Origin: a virus
DNA length: 28,479 bases
Virus record (IMG/VR): IMGVR_UViG_3300025120_000392
Coordinates: 1-28,479 of that record
Reading direction: 5' to 3' (one strand)
Below, one piece after another: positions 8,701-15,969 of this stretch. A program made the translations under genes and the position numbers. Below the pieces are notes generated by a model that saw only the letters and a list, made by a program, of their open reading frames with translations, had not been told where the DNA came from and did not search any database. How positions within the stretch are numbered: position 1 is the first letter of the stretch; each line of letters opens with the position of its first letter.

Positions 8701-10446
8701 AACCTTGAAGTTGCTAAACAAGTAGGACTAACTGACGAAAAAGGTGAGCTTAAAATATATGAGAAGAATCCTGAAACTGGTACGGCGGCGCCTGTTATGA
8801 TTGAGGGAAAAAGAAAGTTTATAGAATATTCTGATCCCGCATTAGCAATAGGTATTCAAGGGGCACTTCCTGTATACAAAGGCATACTAAAATACTTTGG
8901 TATAGCAGCTAAATGGTTTAGATTAGGTATTACTGCTAACCCTGTCTTTCAAACTTACCAAGTAATTAACGATGCTCTTGGCGCAGCAATGTATTCAGGA
9001 GTTAAAAGCCCATTAAAACTAGGAAAAGAAATTATTGGTGGATATGTTAGAGACCAATACTTTAGAGATACTAAAGCAATAGATGATCAAATGGCTAGAC
9101 TAGGTATTGCAGGTGGATTCGGTAGAACACCTGGAGATATATTCTTACGAGCTCAAAGACAACTAGGTGTTGAGAACATGACTAAATGGCAGAAACTAGT
9201 TGATTTTACTGATGCCTTTGCATCTCGATCTGACTTGGCTCAACGACGAGGTATATTTGTGCAGACACTTTTAGAGTCTGGCGGAGTGAGACAAGCCGAT
9301 GGATCTGTTGCTGGCGGTAATGAAATAGAAGCTATGAACCGAGCACTTAATATTATTAACTGGCAGAAAAGAGGCGCAAGTAGCTCAGTAAGAACTATGA
9401 CTCATATTATTCCATTTGCTAATGCGTATCTTCAGGGTATGGACGTATTGCTAAATGCTATGGCAGGTAAAGGTCTATCAGGAACAGATGCCCAAACAGC
9501 AAGAATACTATTCTTAAAAACAGCATTGTCACTTACAATGTTTAACATGCTTTATTCAATGGTAGTTGCTGGAGAAGAAGAGTACGACGAGCTAGATGAT
9601 CGAATTAAATTTAGAAACTACATAGTGCCTGGAACAGGATTTAAGTTGCCTGTCCGTGCGGAGATTTCATTACTCACTAAATATATTCCAGAACAAGCAT
9701 ATCAATATGTAACTAAACTAGGTACAACTAATGAAGTTGATGCCACTAAATTATTTAACGGCATGAGCCTTGCAGTTAGAGATGCAGCGATGGGCCCTAA
9801 CTTATTCCCTCAGTTAATAAGGGGTTCTGTTGAAGTGGCGACTAACTATAACTTCTATACAGGCAGACCACTCGTCGGACTAGGACTTAGCAGACTAGAT
9901 ACGGCTGAACAATACAACGAAGCTACTTCCGAACTTGCTAAACTTTTAGGCAGCACCGGCATGGTCGCGCCAATTAATGCTGACCACATAATTCGTTCTT
10001 ACTTTGGTACTGTAGGTTCTACTGCATTGTTTGTTATAGACCAAGCGGCGAATACAATGATTGGTAATGAGAAACCTGCGATGAGGCTAAAAGACTTTCC
10101 GCTTATATCTCCGCTTCTTTATTCCGCTCAAGGTCGAGATAAACTAAACGACTTCTACGAACTAAAACAAGCTTCAGATGAAGCCACTGCAACAGCAAAT
10201 AGACTAATGAAATACAATCCAAGAAAAGCAGCGGAGTACCGTAAAGATAACGCTAAAATGCTTAGAACTAGAACTCAAGTAAATACGCTATCAAACACTC
10301 TCAAAGATTTGAGAGCTCGTAGAAAACTTATAATAGAATCTGGAATGGACGGGGATAAAAAACGAGCCGCCCTAACCAATGTAGAAAAACAAATGAATAA
10401 TGTAGCTAGCAATATTGCCCGACTACGAATTGCATCGGGCTTATAA
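2710..10446 (+). CDS. Giant polyvalent phage protein (2578 aa) with zincin-like site and LPD38-like C-terminal region
   Basis: One continuous frame of 2578 residues. Residues 5-32 (EQLIDALKKADAAGNTEDAK region) form a short helical motif common at phage protein N-termini. Residues about 115-175 and 280-295 are hydrophobic and Gly/Ala-rich. Residues about 305-380 and 1810-1870 are highly charged coiled coils. A module with consensus [IF]-x-G-x-x-IP-x-x-LID-x-Y occurs three times, with its Pro at 858, 1116 and 1249. Residues 1518-1533 contain VLLHELGEHYGLE: an HExxxH arrangement (H1524, E1525, H1529) as in zincin-like domains of polyvalent proteins. Residues about 2200-2578 (NIINWQKRG around 2214, a hydrophobic helix around 2271-2290, then helices) resemble LPD38. 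Proteins of this class are thought to be packaged and injected with phage DNA. Peptidase activity and injection are inferences; the frame and motifs are seen. Confidence 0.88.
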   Translation: MATREQLIDALKKADAAGNTEDAKKLANYIKSSSGAFGVPNQQREGTAGFFEGVVGGAKNILSGSQTAVEAPFISGEEAALRGIERQKGRTERPGFSLDEIIKTYDQDGLFSAAGETLSQIPGAIGEQLPFLASMKAGFAAGSALPLPPQAKLLAGVAGSLLTPFLVSSGSAMERKASEQLKRGDKVDINELGAYGTGLASAGLERAALGLSGLSKVMGIDFLKGAGTETAEQIARRSLAATLARGGGKLVAAEVPTEMGQQALERYYAGLSLTDEEAMREYAEAGAGAAMLAPLGMAGSAYQRSQVRKDIKKKEEGIQKENERIKREQEAELKRKEEEKEITETAAKLERQRIEQEAQERKDAIEAELQRARETGEPVKSIQQIINEMTGVVQDPLDEKQLADIAKIDTERDRVFSQLRANRDLGAITEDEYKGKLLFLDEQVSKAKKELSQKQVKERKPLTGKKLTARQKQFQEGLDEPSGQFVAGVDGIERERTEAEAQGIPVQEYDPTKQKLTKEFITSKKGLGIVGTAKAFGLDHGDGPVPRLKDFLEAKDPTNVEDNGMIRLTLNENLKTRRKGLDDAPSLEAQQKRQEVITKIETYLTALPTTQELENGEYQKALDAEAARRGDEVDDGTAAVDAFISSVNDTGGVDQSGAISNELARRAGPEPDSLVDPETEQEVDLTGALPKEEFDAKQLEADNKEIEQKEKEIKTKENQAKIGKNRTLRSFLYETKLPRSDMNDIMGETSGKSKYLSVFDGKKKLTPSPSLMSLIEGGRVDKFLPPDLRLEADRAVDTAFDAEPAYNYLAERMRNQQEVIEFDVANDIEQEQLILNNMEESVAKSTGAVVEINGQSIPKTLIDAYKSRKPDRDSTLPNLNTSDYYRELQKYIGDYYTDKTLSDLENLIEEYVKSQPQDLRYVVFGKIKGTDIETVWQEKVGGKQRAEEIAKTLEQEGKATDTRVQEYDLNQGSMGAESDSYKREGLINSLKELESTIAKAYSKTPLPRSRPDQLTVNNEVKKLNAKFENEIKEAYGPDANRDEIEMSLETQIKRNETGGQYDPQKVPAQFTSGESLVQTYIKRQAQPAATPTQEQTQTTAPAATPKTYTFEGKKIPQKLIDQYRKMQESDAVSARAMSTRSGTIISKNFLKQAQEFLGGKENAITLTRGREFTSLLSRIIRPGQSATVPVSVDGTIRTNDQGKQDPRDAANFEDVQEAQPAARPTQDNIQESTTETEAIVPMINGIEIPQNLIDTYQDLDRARRNAFNEDDNPQYKQLRKAAQKEDNRFDKELEKIFGKDLEGLNFSEMLIEQGVSVEAYDNKKFRQQAVEDAITNVLKGEPIGTKSEDYYFAPNNYIEPVKYKIDPIQKETEEQTGDSTFYKKVDDIQESRTETEQDKLAFELREAEYQAGSYIKASERVPKRLRDRIKKLKEQLSVQESRSDTLGPIETVDSIIESLRKEFGSDIDKAIDSGQLVIVNNLSELPNNFNFAPTANGAYDPRSNKVYIVASKVMPGQGRKVLLHELGEHYGLERMLGDSYGATLGRLNSLKNTDPKVKAIWDQVGRQYPDIEVGGKLYLQEVMAKIGEQSPQNTLFKRVVAAVKNFLRKLGFFNPNTLTTADMQDLIMYSTRSALAKSDKVTASQLAAGQSPDIMFSKTDVPAGLEQTSVYLSGVKDDSKTFYNNFVDVIGKVFNNPAESLPSLWNQIRIKMVSSGAGIERKLLNEYEGAVTDSLKRVRPDIIQSQAIDDSVMASQSAAEGKVVFGEDRVARVVVDENNINNLVKLRQQLADQTSIEFAEGLIQSYTSARRYRLELDRVERREANIARLNKSLSETRQELKTAKGKDRRAKEALMDKYKKEISRDTKKNESINITPEQEAAIEPGLAYAQQYPLLVEVGAMIDAINKNRIDLLEDSGIYTKDMADDYRDREGYVPLFREMIEDISKGDEVMTQYITGFADIGREYAFTGSDKNSKHILGNILQQHFWAVSASLRNNANLEVAKQVGLTDEKGELKIYEKNPETGTAAPVMIEGKRKFIEYSDPALAIGIQGALPVYKGILKYFGIAAKWFRLGITANPVFQTYQVINDALGAAMYSGVKSPLKLGKEIIGGYVRDQYFRDTKAIDDQMARLGIAGGFGRTPGDIFLRAQRQLGVENMTKWQKLVDFTDAFASRSDLAQRRGIFVQTLLESGGVRQADGSVAGGNEIEAMNRALNIINWQKRGASSSVRTMTHIIPFANAYLQGMDVLLNAMAGKGLSGTDAQTARILFLKTALSLTMFNMLYSMVVAGEEEYDELDDRIKFRNYIVPGTGFKLPVRAEISLLTKYIPEQAYQYVTKLGTTNEVDATKLFNGMSLAVRDAAMGPNLFPQLIRGSVEVATNYNFYTGRPLVGLGLSRLDTAEQYNEATSELAKLLGSTGMVAPINADHIIRSYFGTVGSTALFVIDQAANTMIGNEKPAMRLKDFPLISPLLYSAQGRDKLNDFYELKQASDEATATANRLMKYNPRKAAEYRKDNAKMLRTRTQVNTLSNTLKDLRARRKLIIESGMDGDKKRAALTNVEKQMNNVASNIARLRIASGL
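5962..6389 (+). repeat. Direct repeat pair marking a 133-codon tandem duplication inside the giant gene
   Basis: Bases 5962-5990 and 6361-6389 match at 28 of 29 positions and encode AQPAATPTQ and AQPAARPTQ. They lie 399 bases apart. The downstream IPxxLIDxY motif shows the same offset (Pro 1116 to Pro 1249, 133 codons), so the repeats mark one duplicated linker-plus-module unit. The rest of the units has diverged. Confidence 0.75.
10417..10440. terminator. Possible hairpin at the convergent gene junction
   Basis: GCCCGA (10417-10422) and TCGGGC (10435-10440) are perfectly complementary around a 12-base loop, directly before the overlapping stop codons of the two converging genes. Neither side has a T-run, so it is not a canonical intrinsic terminator. 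It also lies inside the coding end of the giant gene. It is listed because no other termination signal is visible where the two transcription units collide. Confidence 0.25.
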
Positions 10447-10641
10447 CAACCTCCAACATCTAACTCCCATACACCCATCTTTCAATGTAACAAAGGCGCG
10501 TGCTTTTACTTTGGCTCTTTTTGCCCCAGACTCAATAGCATAAATAGTCTCGGCAGTTTTAAGTGTAGGTATAAAAAAACTATCCCCGACTTCCATAGCC
10601 TCAAAGGGAAACACCCATTCAGCCTCTCTATGCGTTATCAC
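10441..10641 (-). CDS. Small conserved-type phage protein, last gene of the replication cluster
   Basis: A 66-residue frame. Its pattern (FPFEAMEVGDSFFIP, then Lys/Arg-rich helix, then DGCMGVRCWRLL) matches a small protein I recognise from many phages near replication genes, with the layout F-x-F-x-x-M-x-VGDSF-x-x-P ... G-x-R-x-WR. Its function is unknown. The start at 10641 is GTG and overlaps the primase-helicase end by 14 bases. A second GTG at 10614 has a better GAGAGG binding site 8 bases upstream and would begin right at the conserved FPFEAM, so the true protein may be 57 residues. Its stop (10441-10443) overlaps the end of the giant plus-strand gene by 6 bases. Confidence 0.75.
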   Translation of the reverse strand: MITHREAEWVFPFEAMEVGDSFFIPTLKTAETIYAIESGAKRAKVKARAFVTLKDGCMGVRCWRLL

Positions 10642-13468
10642 TTATTGTCTCTAGAATTTTATCAAAGCTATCAAGAGGGAACCGATACGCCATAACAGGA
10701 GTACTTGCAGCTGCGTCTTTCCACCCTGCACCCATACGCTTTTTAACTTCAGTCACTTGAATACCTATCTTATTCAACTCGTACACAATCTCACGAGAAC
10801 TCACCATGTTTTCAGACAAGAACTTTCGGAAGTCAGGTTTAGATATAAACATTAAATTACTATCTAATTCTGCTCGTATCATCAATGCCGTCCTCGGCTC
10901 CATCTCTAATGTTCCTTTGTTAAACGCAAGCATACCTGTTTGATTCTTCATAATAAACTCACCTACAAGTCCTGCATAATCTACTTGGTTAACCTTGACA
11001 ACGCCATCTCTTATAGCGATTAACTCACTAACAATTTTTTCAAAAATACGGTCGAGGTCATAGTCAATTATATGAGCTTGTAGAGCAATCTCTCCTGCTG
11101 TCATAGTAGCTGCGATAAGATTTTCATAAAACCTGTAAGCCGTATCTTCCCCAAACTGTTCCCTAAACTTTGTCACCCATACTTCCATCATGTGCTGAAC
11201 TTCAGCGTCAGAATGTTTATACAGGTTAAATATAAAGTCTCTACCTGCATGACCATAGTTAAATCTAAACTTATCAAATATCTCTCTACCCATAGTCGCG
11301 TCATCTTTAAATAGTTGTGGCTTCTTAATTGAAAACTCAATTAGTCTAGCTACCTCTCCATTTGGGTCTTTCTTCAAAGTGCTTAACTTGTCATACAACG
11401 AATGATTAGAAGTAAAGATTGCTACCAAACTTGCTGACATCTCATGGTCTCTTTCTGCATTAACAGAAGCCTGCATTCTAATTTTAGATTTACCTTGAGA
11501 TACTTTGTGGATCAACTGAGATAAGTCTTTAGGTAATATGTTACCTACTTCATCAAGCCCAAACGGTATATTGTGCAGTCCTAAATATCTACCTGTCATA
11601 CCATTACCTGTTGCTTCTAGAACAGACAAGTCTTTAGGGTTGCCCCACACAGATAAGCTTCCATATAATGCACCTGTTTTAGCAGCACCTGACTCCCCTG
11701 TTAAACACAAAGTCACACCCGAAGTAGAAGTATAGTTCATTAATACAGAACCAAATCCTGTAAGAAGTGTGAACGCGTGAAGTTCAAGAGTGCGTTGATT
11801 GAGTCTATTGGCTGCTCTTTTCCACTCCAAATAATCTCCACTTACATTCAAGTGTTTAGCAATACCTCGACATAGAGGTGATGTAGGTGAAGATACTTGG
11901 TCACCCTTACGAGTAAGCTCGTGTTCCCCCACTACAAATGATTCTCGATCGGGAGTCCACCCCATCTGCATTCTCATTATTTCAGCGGACTTTTGAGCGG
12001 TCAGATAGTGACCCCATTTTATTATATAGTTCATTAGATTTTTTGCTCCTTTAGCATCAGGGTTAAACAATACTCCGTTACCTGCGAGTATCTCTTTAAG
12101 TCTTTCAATTGCATAAACATACCGCATGGGTAACAAGAACTCTCGCTCAGGGTCATGAGGTAATATAGCTTTCATTAATAGGCAGTCGCCGTCATGAGGA
12201 CTGTTGATTCTTTTAATCGGAAATACATCATACAGTGTTACCAATTCAGGTTCTTGAGGTATAGCCACACCATCGTCATCATATTTAACCATAGGCATAT
12301 AGTAGATACCCCCTTGCTTACCATACACGAACGGATAAAGTTCTTCAGGCAATTTCATTAGGCCTGTTCCTTTAGCAGTCTTGTCTGCGATAGCATCAAC
12401 AGTTGCAGGGGGAACATCTTCCCCAACAGCTACACCATTATGTTTGAGGGCGTTCTCATCTTCAGATGTTGCTACTTGCAATACTTTTCCTAATGATAAA
12501 GGGTTAGTAATTTTACCTCGATGCGAACAACCATTACAAACTTCAGGATTGATAGAGTTAAATGTCTCACACGAATGAGGTTTATCTTGAGACTGAAGAG
12601 CTTTCTTTTCTGTCTCTTCAGGGCTATAAGACGGATAGTCTTTGGATATTTCATGTATAGCCGTGTCTCTATCTTCACAATGTTGAGCAATAGATAATGC
12701 TGAATACCATAAAGGTTCAGGTAAAGTCTTAGCGTTATCAAGAACATATTGAATTTGAGCACACCCTTTTTGTTTTATCTTTGCAAAACTAGACTTAAAA
12801 TTATCTAGCTTCATAAGTTGCATTTGATTTTTAGATACCTTTGGGAATGGCTGAATGTCTATAATCTTTCCTAGATATTCTTTAAACTCCTCAAAGTCAT
12901 ATACGGGTAGCGCCTCATCAATAATTTTAGTGGGACTTGGTGGATCAGTCTTAAGATTAAATGTTTCAGGACACCGAAGTATTCTTGCTAAATCAGCAGT
13001 CACTACAGGGTCAATTCTTAATCCTCTCTTGATACATAAGTCCTTAAACTTTTCAGCATACGGCTTCCATTCATCTGCGGGTATGTCTTTATTAAACAAC
13101 CAATAAGCATGAATGCCTCCTCCTGAATCAATTTTTATAGGCGGGGGAAGGTCAGCGTGATCGACAAATTTATCTACTGCTTGTGATGCTTCGTCTTTAG
13201 TGCTATACCCTTTACCCTCTCCTACATCTAAATCTACAAAGAAAGACCTTACATAAACTGCGTCATCTGCCTTACGGCTATAGCCTGAAAAAGAACTAAG
13301 TGCAACAAAAATATTTTGTTTTTCTCGGTTAAATTGGTTGACAGCAGCTTCAATGTCATCAATAGATTCCACAAATTTATGACTAGGTATCTTCTTAATT
13401 GGATCAATTGCCGCCACACAATATACTCCACTGCTTGGTAACGCTTTTTTATAGAACTCATTAATCAT
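10628..13468 (-). CDS. Primase-helicase: AEP-like primase plus DUF927-type AAA+ helicase
   Basis: A 946-residue fusion. The N-terminal part shows archaeo-eukaryotic primase features: FFVDLDVG with metal-binding D79 and D81, SGGGIH (115-120, H120) and DLARILRCPETFN (159-171, with R162 and R165). A Cys cluster follows (C300, C311, C314, with H316), typically the zinc-binding segment after such primases. The C-terminal half has Walker A GESGAAKT (591-598), Walker B FGLDE (636-640) and a sensor-like FTSNHS (685-690), fitting the DUF927 helicase-like ATPases. By family knowledge it would make primers and unwind DNA at the phage fork. The ATG is preceded by AGGA and overlaps the HTH gene stop as ATGA. 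The reading as a replicative primase-helicase is strong; strand polarity and primer type cannot be told. Confidence 0.9.
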   Translation of the reverse strand: MINEFYKKALPSSGVYCVAAIDPIKKIPSHKFVESIDDIEAAVNQFNREKQNIFVALSSFSGYSRKADDAVYVRSFFVDLDVGEGKGYSTKDEASQAVDKFVDHADLPPPIKIDSGGGIHAYWLFNKDIPADEWKPYAEKFKDLCIKRGLRIDPVVTADLARILRCPETFNLKTDPPSPTKIIDEALPVYDFEEFKEYLGKIIDIQPFPKVSKNQMQLMKLDNFKSSFAKIKQKGCAQIQYVLDNAKTLPEPLWYSALSIAQHCEDRDTAIHEISKDYPSYSPEETEKKALQSQDKPHSCETFNSINPEVCNGCSHRGKITNPLSLGKVLQVATSEDENALKHNGVAVGEDVPPATVDAIADKTAKGTGLMKLPEELYPFVYGKQGGIYYMPMVKYDDDGVAIPQEPELVTLYDVFPIKRINSPHDGDCLLMKAILPHDPEREFLLPMRYVYAIERLKEILAGNGVLFNPDAKGAKNLMNYIIKWGHYLTAQKSAEIMRMQMGWTPDRESFVVGEHELTRKGDQVSSPTSPLCRGIAKHLNVSGDYLEWKRAANRLNQRTLELHAFTLLTGFGSVLMNYTSTSGVTLCLTGESGAAKTGALYGSLSVWGNPKDLSVLEATGNGMTGRYLGLHNIPFGLDEVGNILPKDLSQLIHKVSQGKSKIRMQASVNAERDHEMSASLVAIFTSNHSLYDKLSTLKKDPNGEVARLIEFSIKKPQLFKDDATMGREIFDKFRFNYGHAGRDFIFNLYKHSDAEVQHMMEVWVTKFREQFGEDTAYRFYENLIAATMTAGEIALQAHIIDYDLDRIFEKIVSELIAIRDGVVKVNQVDYAGLVGEFIMKNQTGMLAFNKGTLEMEPRTALMIRAELDSNLMFISKPDFRKFLSENMVSSREIVYELNKIGIQVTEVKKRMGAGWKDAAASTPVMAYRFPLDSFDKILETISDNA

Positions 13469-13767
13469 AATTTTCCTAGCATATAGTCTTTAATAAATAG
13501 TTTAGCTTCTTTATAGGTTTGAACAGGAAGCTTTTTATCTTGAATGCTATCCTCAACCAACCGCATAAACACTTCTATGCGGTCTACATTTTTACTTCGT
13601 ACGGCACCGCCCCTAAACCAATTGTAAACAGTCATGCGAGATACATTTAAAACTTTAGCTATCTCGCTAGGTGGCAGGTTTGCCGAAGCACATAGTCTTC
13701 CAAGCTGAACTCCCAACCTCTTCTCGTTAAAAGAATAAAGGTCTCTTAAATATCTTTCGGTATACAT
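13465..13767 (-). CDS. Helix-turn-helix DNA-binding protein
   Basis: A 100-residue protein. Residues 34-53 (SEIAKVLNVSRMTVYNWFRG) are a clear helix-turn-helix: a first helix with AKVL, a turn NVS, and a recognition helix R-M-T-V-Y-N-W. It lies between the ssDNA-binding protein gene and the primase-helicase gene. A strong AGGAGG sits 4-5 bases before the ATG and contains the stop of the preceding gene. Its own stop overlaps the primase ATG as ATGA. It is small and has no C-terminal peptidase domain, so it resembles Cro- or excisionase-like regulators more than LexA/CI-type repressors. It may regulate this cluster; the candidate targets are the palindromes and repeats at 24163-24483. That link is inference. 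Confidence 0.85.
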   Translation of the reverse strand: MYTERYLRDLYSFNEKRLGVQLGRLCASANLPPSEIAKVLNVSRMTVYNWFRGGAVRSKNVDRIEVFMRLVEDSIQDKKLPVQTYKEAKLFIKDYMLGKL

Positions 13768-13775
13768 AAGACCTC

Positions 13776-14477
13776 CTAGTTTTTAACAGACCATTTTTTA
13801 ACAATGTCATTTACATCTGTAGGTTCTGCTACAGGTGCTTTGCCACTATCTTTTAATACAGGTTGTTCAACTGCCAAGTCAGACTGAGGTAGTGCGTCAG
13901 CTGATAGCGGAGCAGGTTTACTAGGTGCTACTTGTTCAAATGTTTCTTCTGCGGGTTGTGTAAAGCCCTCAACAGGATTAAACCCAAAGTTATCTGCGTT
14001 TGAGTTAGTGCCACCCTCAACATACTTAATCACTTGCACTGCTGATAATCTAAGACTAACGCCACAACCGATCAATGCGGTAAAGTAAGGAACTACTTGA
14101 GCGTTAACTCTAATCTCCGAGCCACCCCAAATATTACTTTCAGTCATTAGTTTACCTGACGCATCAAAAATCTTTGGCTTAAACTTTGACTTAAATCTTA
14201 TAATCATATTACCTGTAGGTTTGCCGTCATCACCAAACTCTTGAGCGAACGGCGGCGTTGCAGTTTTAGGTGCTTTGCCTGTTTCTTCAGTTGTTGTTTT
14301 TACATTTTCTGCAAATACATCACTGATAGTTTTGATAAGTGGTTCAGCGTCTGCTTCAGAAAGAATTAGATTAGTTTTGAACTCACCCTCTTCGTTCCAT
14401 TTAGTGTCCGCTTTAGATAACCACGGGTACTGTGCTACTCCTGTTGGAGTAGTTATTGCTATAGGCTGTTGAGCCAT
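13776..14477 (-). CDS. ssDNA-binding protein, DUF2815 type
   Basis: A 233-residue protein beginning MAQQPIAITTPTGVAQYPWL. The pattern (P-x-G-x-A-x-YPWL-x-KADTKWNEEGEFKTNL, then IRFKSKFKPKIFD, then GGSEIRVNAQVVPYF) is that of DUF2815 phage proteins, which adopt a T7 gp2.5-like OB fold and coat single-stranded DNA. I place the start at 14477, not at the upstream 14504, because AAAGGAG (14486-14492) sits 8 bases before that ATG and the gap to the upstream gene is then 2 bases. Residues about 165-215 are a Pro/Ala/Glu-rich linker. The C-terminus TDVNDIVKKWSVKN matches the tail of the upstream gene product. Such tails usually contact polymerase or helicase partners in gp2.5-like proteins. Confidence 0.87.
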   Translation of the reverse strand: MAQQPIAITTPTGVAQYPWLSKADTKWNEEGEFKTNLILSEADAEPLIKTISDVFAENVKTTTEETGKAPKTATPPFAQEFGDDGKPTGNMIIRFKSKFKPKIFDASGKLMTESNIWGGSEIRVNAQVVPYFTALIGCGVSLRLSAVQVIKYVEGGTNSNADNFGFNPVEGFTQPAEETFEQVAPSKPAPLSADALPQSDLAVEQPVLKDSGKAPVAEPTDVNDIVKKWSVKN

Positions 14478-14479
14478 AT

Positions 14480-15298
14480 TTATTTCTCCTTTAAGTGTGA
14501 CCACTTTTTAACAATAGCATTAGCTTCTGTCTTGCGGTCGGTTTGCATAGTGTCTTCACTGCTAAAGCCAAAACTTTCAGCGTTAGGTAGTTTAGGCACT
14601 ACGTTTAATTGCACTGCGTTGAGTGCTTCTTTACTCTCCCCTAAATTCTTTAGTATCTCAACATATTCCGAGTCTACTGCTGAACTAGGAGAAAATAATA
14701 CTTTGGGGTATGCGACCATAGGGTCTAAATGAAGTTTGGTTATTAACCTACTTGCATTAACATTGTTGGTGGCGAGCATACTAACATATGCTTTCAATCC
14801 CCATTTACCAAATGATTCTTTTTGCCAACATGAGTTAGAGGGTACAACAAATTGAAATACCCCTGCCTCTACATCGTCTTTTATTACTACGGCTATTAGC
14901 CATGAAATCTTACATGAAGTCCCGTTACTAATAACACTGTTACGAACACTGTAAGGACACTGATTACAAGAACTAGATAAAGGTTTAGCTACCTCTGGAT
15001 CAGGAACTCTAGAATCACTAGACCAACAAGTCGGTTTAGTGTATTGAGTAGAATCAAAAGACGCAGGGTAATACATTCGACTAGGCGATTGTGCCATACG
15101 AACAATAACAACTTTAGCTTCATGTCCTTTCAAAGTTTTAATAGAGTTATCCATATGTTTATGAAACAACCCATCTTTAATCTTTAGTCTTTGATGCGTC
15201 GCATATCTCGCACCTGCAACAGATAAGGTATCTAAATCTAAAGAGTCAGTCGCTACTTCAGGATTACTATCTAAAATTTTATCTAATTCGTTTACCAT
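14480..15298 (-). CDS. Cys-rich phage protein sharing a C-terminal tail with the ssDNA-binding protein
   Basis: A 272-residue protein of a family I recognise from phage replication clusters but cannot name by function. Four cysteines (C91 in PTCWSSDS, C111 and C114 in SSSCNQCPYS, C129 in TSCK) look like a zinc site. It is followed by a beta-rich segment (ISWLIAVVIKDD ... FQFVVPSNS) and FGKWGLKAYVSML, which together suggest a nucleic-acid-binding fold. Residues about 260-268 (ANAIVKKWS) repeat the tail of the next gene product. It sits 3 bases after the gene at 15302-15721 and 2 bases before the ssDNA-binding gene. The ATG lacks a strong ribosome binding site, so it may rely on coupling. A second ssDNA-binding or replication-mediator role is plausible but not shown. 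Confidence 0.82.
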   Translation of the reverse strand: MVNELDKILDSNPEVATDSLDLDTLSVAGARYATHQRLKIKDGLFHKHMDNSIKTLKGHEAKVVIVRMAQSPSRMYYPASFDSTQYTKPTCWSSDSRVPDPEVAKPLSSSCNQCPYSVRNSVISNGTSCKISWLIAVVIKDDVEAGVFQFVVPSNSCWQKESFGKWGLKAYVSMLATNNVNASRLITKLHLDPMVAYPKVLFSPSSAVDSEYVEILKNLGESKEALNAVQLNVVPKLPNAESFGFSSEDTMQTDRKTEANAIVKKWSHLKEK

Positions 15299-15301
15299 GA
15301 T

Positions 15302-15721
15302 CTATGCTTTATTAGATGGCTTTTTAACTACAATACTATACTCACGCATAGAGTTAATTCCTGGGGGCAACCCGTCTTCGCCATGACTAACTAAATATTC
15401 TTTTAAGTTGCCGTTATGTAATCTTTGTTGTAACAGTTCCACCAAATTGTTTTCCATGATAAAGCTTTTTAGTCCGTCCCAATCACTACAAACAAAGTTC
15501 TCTCTTAATGTTTTAATGACAGTTCCTGAACTTGTCTTAATACTTTCGGCGTTCATGTTATTACACTCCTGCAACATAACTGCTTCTAGTTTTTTAAGTT
15601 CTTCTTTCAAGCCAACATCTTCAGCTTCAAACTTTCTTTTTAATGTATCTCTTTGATTACGAATGGCAATATAAGCACCAACATAATCTCCTAACTGAAT
15701 CTTATCTTCTACTTCACTCAT
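15302..15721 (-). CDS. Coiled-coil phage protein, Gp157-like layout, function unknown
   Basis: A 139-residue protein. The N-terminal half (about 8-60) is a charged helix (RDTLKRKFEAEDVGLKEELK) typical of a coiled coil. A compact part follows (SSGTVIKTLREN ... W-x-x-LKSFI ... LLQQRLHNGNLKEYL ... LPPGINSMREYSIVVKK). The layout, a helix and then GT-x-x-K ... P-x-G-[VI]-N, is common in small phage proteins near ssDNA-binding and helicase genes and recalls siphovirus Gp157-like proteins. I do not know its activity. Start and stop are translationally coupled: its ATG overlaps the stop of 15718-15969 as ATGA. Confidence 0.78.
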   Translation of the reverse strand: MSEVEDKIQLGDYVGAYIAIRNQRDTLKRKFEAEDVGLKEELKKLEAVMLQECNNMNAESIKTSSGTVIKTLRENFVCSDWDGLKSFIMENNLVELLQQRLHNGNLKEYLVSHGEDGLPPGINSMREYSIVVKKPSNKA

Positions 15722-15969
15722 TTTTTATTTCCTCTCATAAATGGTTTTAAAAGTTTTTCTACATCTTTCATTGACGCCATAGCATTCCTATGAACGCCTA
15801 CTAAGTTACTCGCAAAAACAGAAGGGCTGATTTCTCTTTGCTGCAAAATGCACACTACTATCGCAGTCAAGATTAAAAACGCTTGGTCTTCTACATCAAC
15901 GAGGTCCTCAATTCTTTCATTAACTAATTCAATTAATTCTTTTATTTCGTCTTCCGGAAAATCTTTCAT
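15718..15969 (-). CDS. Small helical phage protein, function unknown
   Basis: An 83-residue protein, mostly helical by composition: an acidic N-terminus (MKDFPEDEIKELIELVNERI), a hydrophobic middle (DQAFLILTAIVVCILQQ) and a basic C-terminus ending RGNKK. The hydrophobic part is about 14 residues long, interrupted by polar residues, and is more likely a buried helix than a membrane span. The ATG overlaps the helicase stop as ATGA, and its stop overlaps the next ATG in the same way, which is strong evidence that it is translated. No family is recognised. Confidence 0.72.
   Translation of the reverse strand: MKDFPEDEIKELIELVNERIEDLVDVEDQAFLILTAIVVCILQQREISPSVFASNLVGVHRNAMASMKDVEKLLKPFMRGNKK

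Noticed and set aside
13776-14504. Start of the ssDNA-binding protein at 14504
   Set aside because: It would begin inside the upstream gene, while AAAGGAG is placed for the ATG at 14477, where the family pattern also starts.
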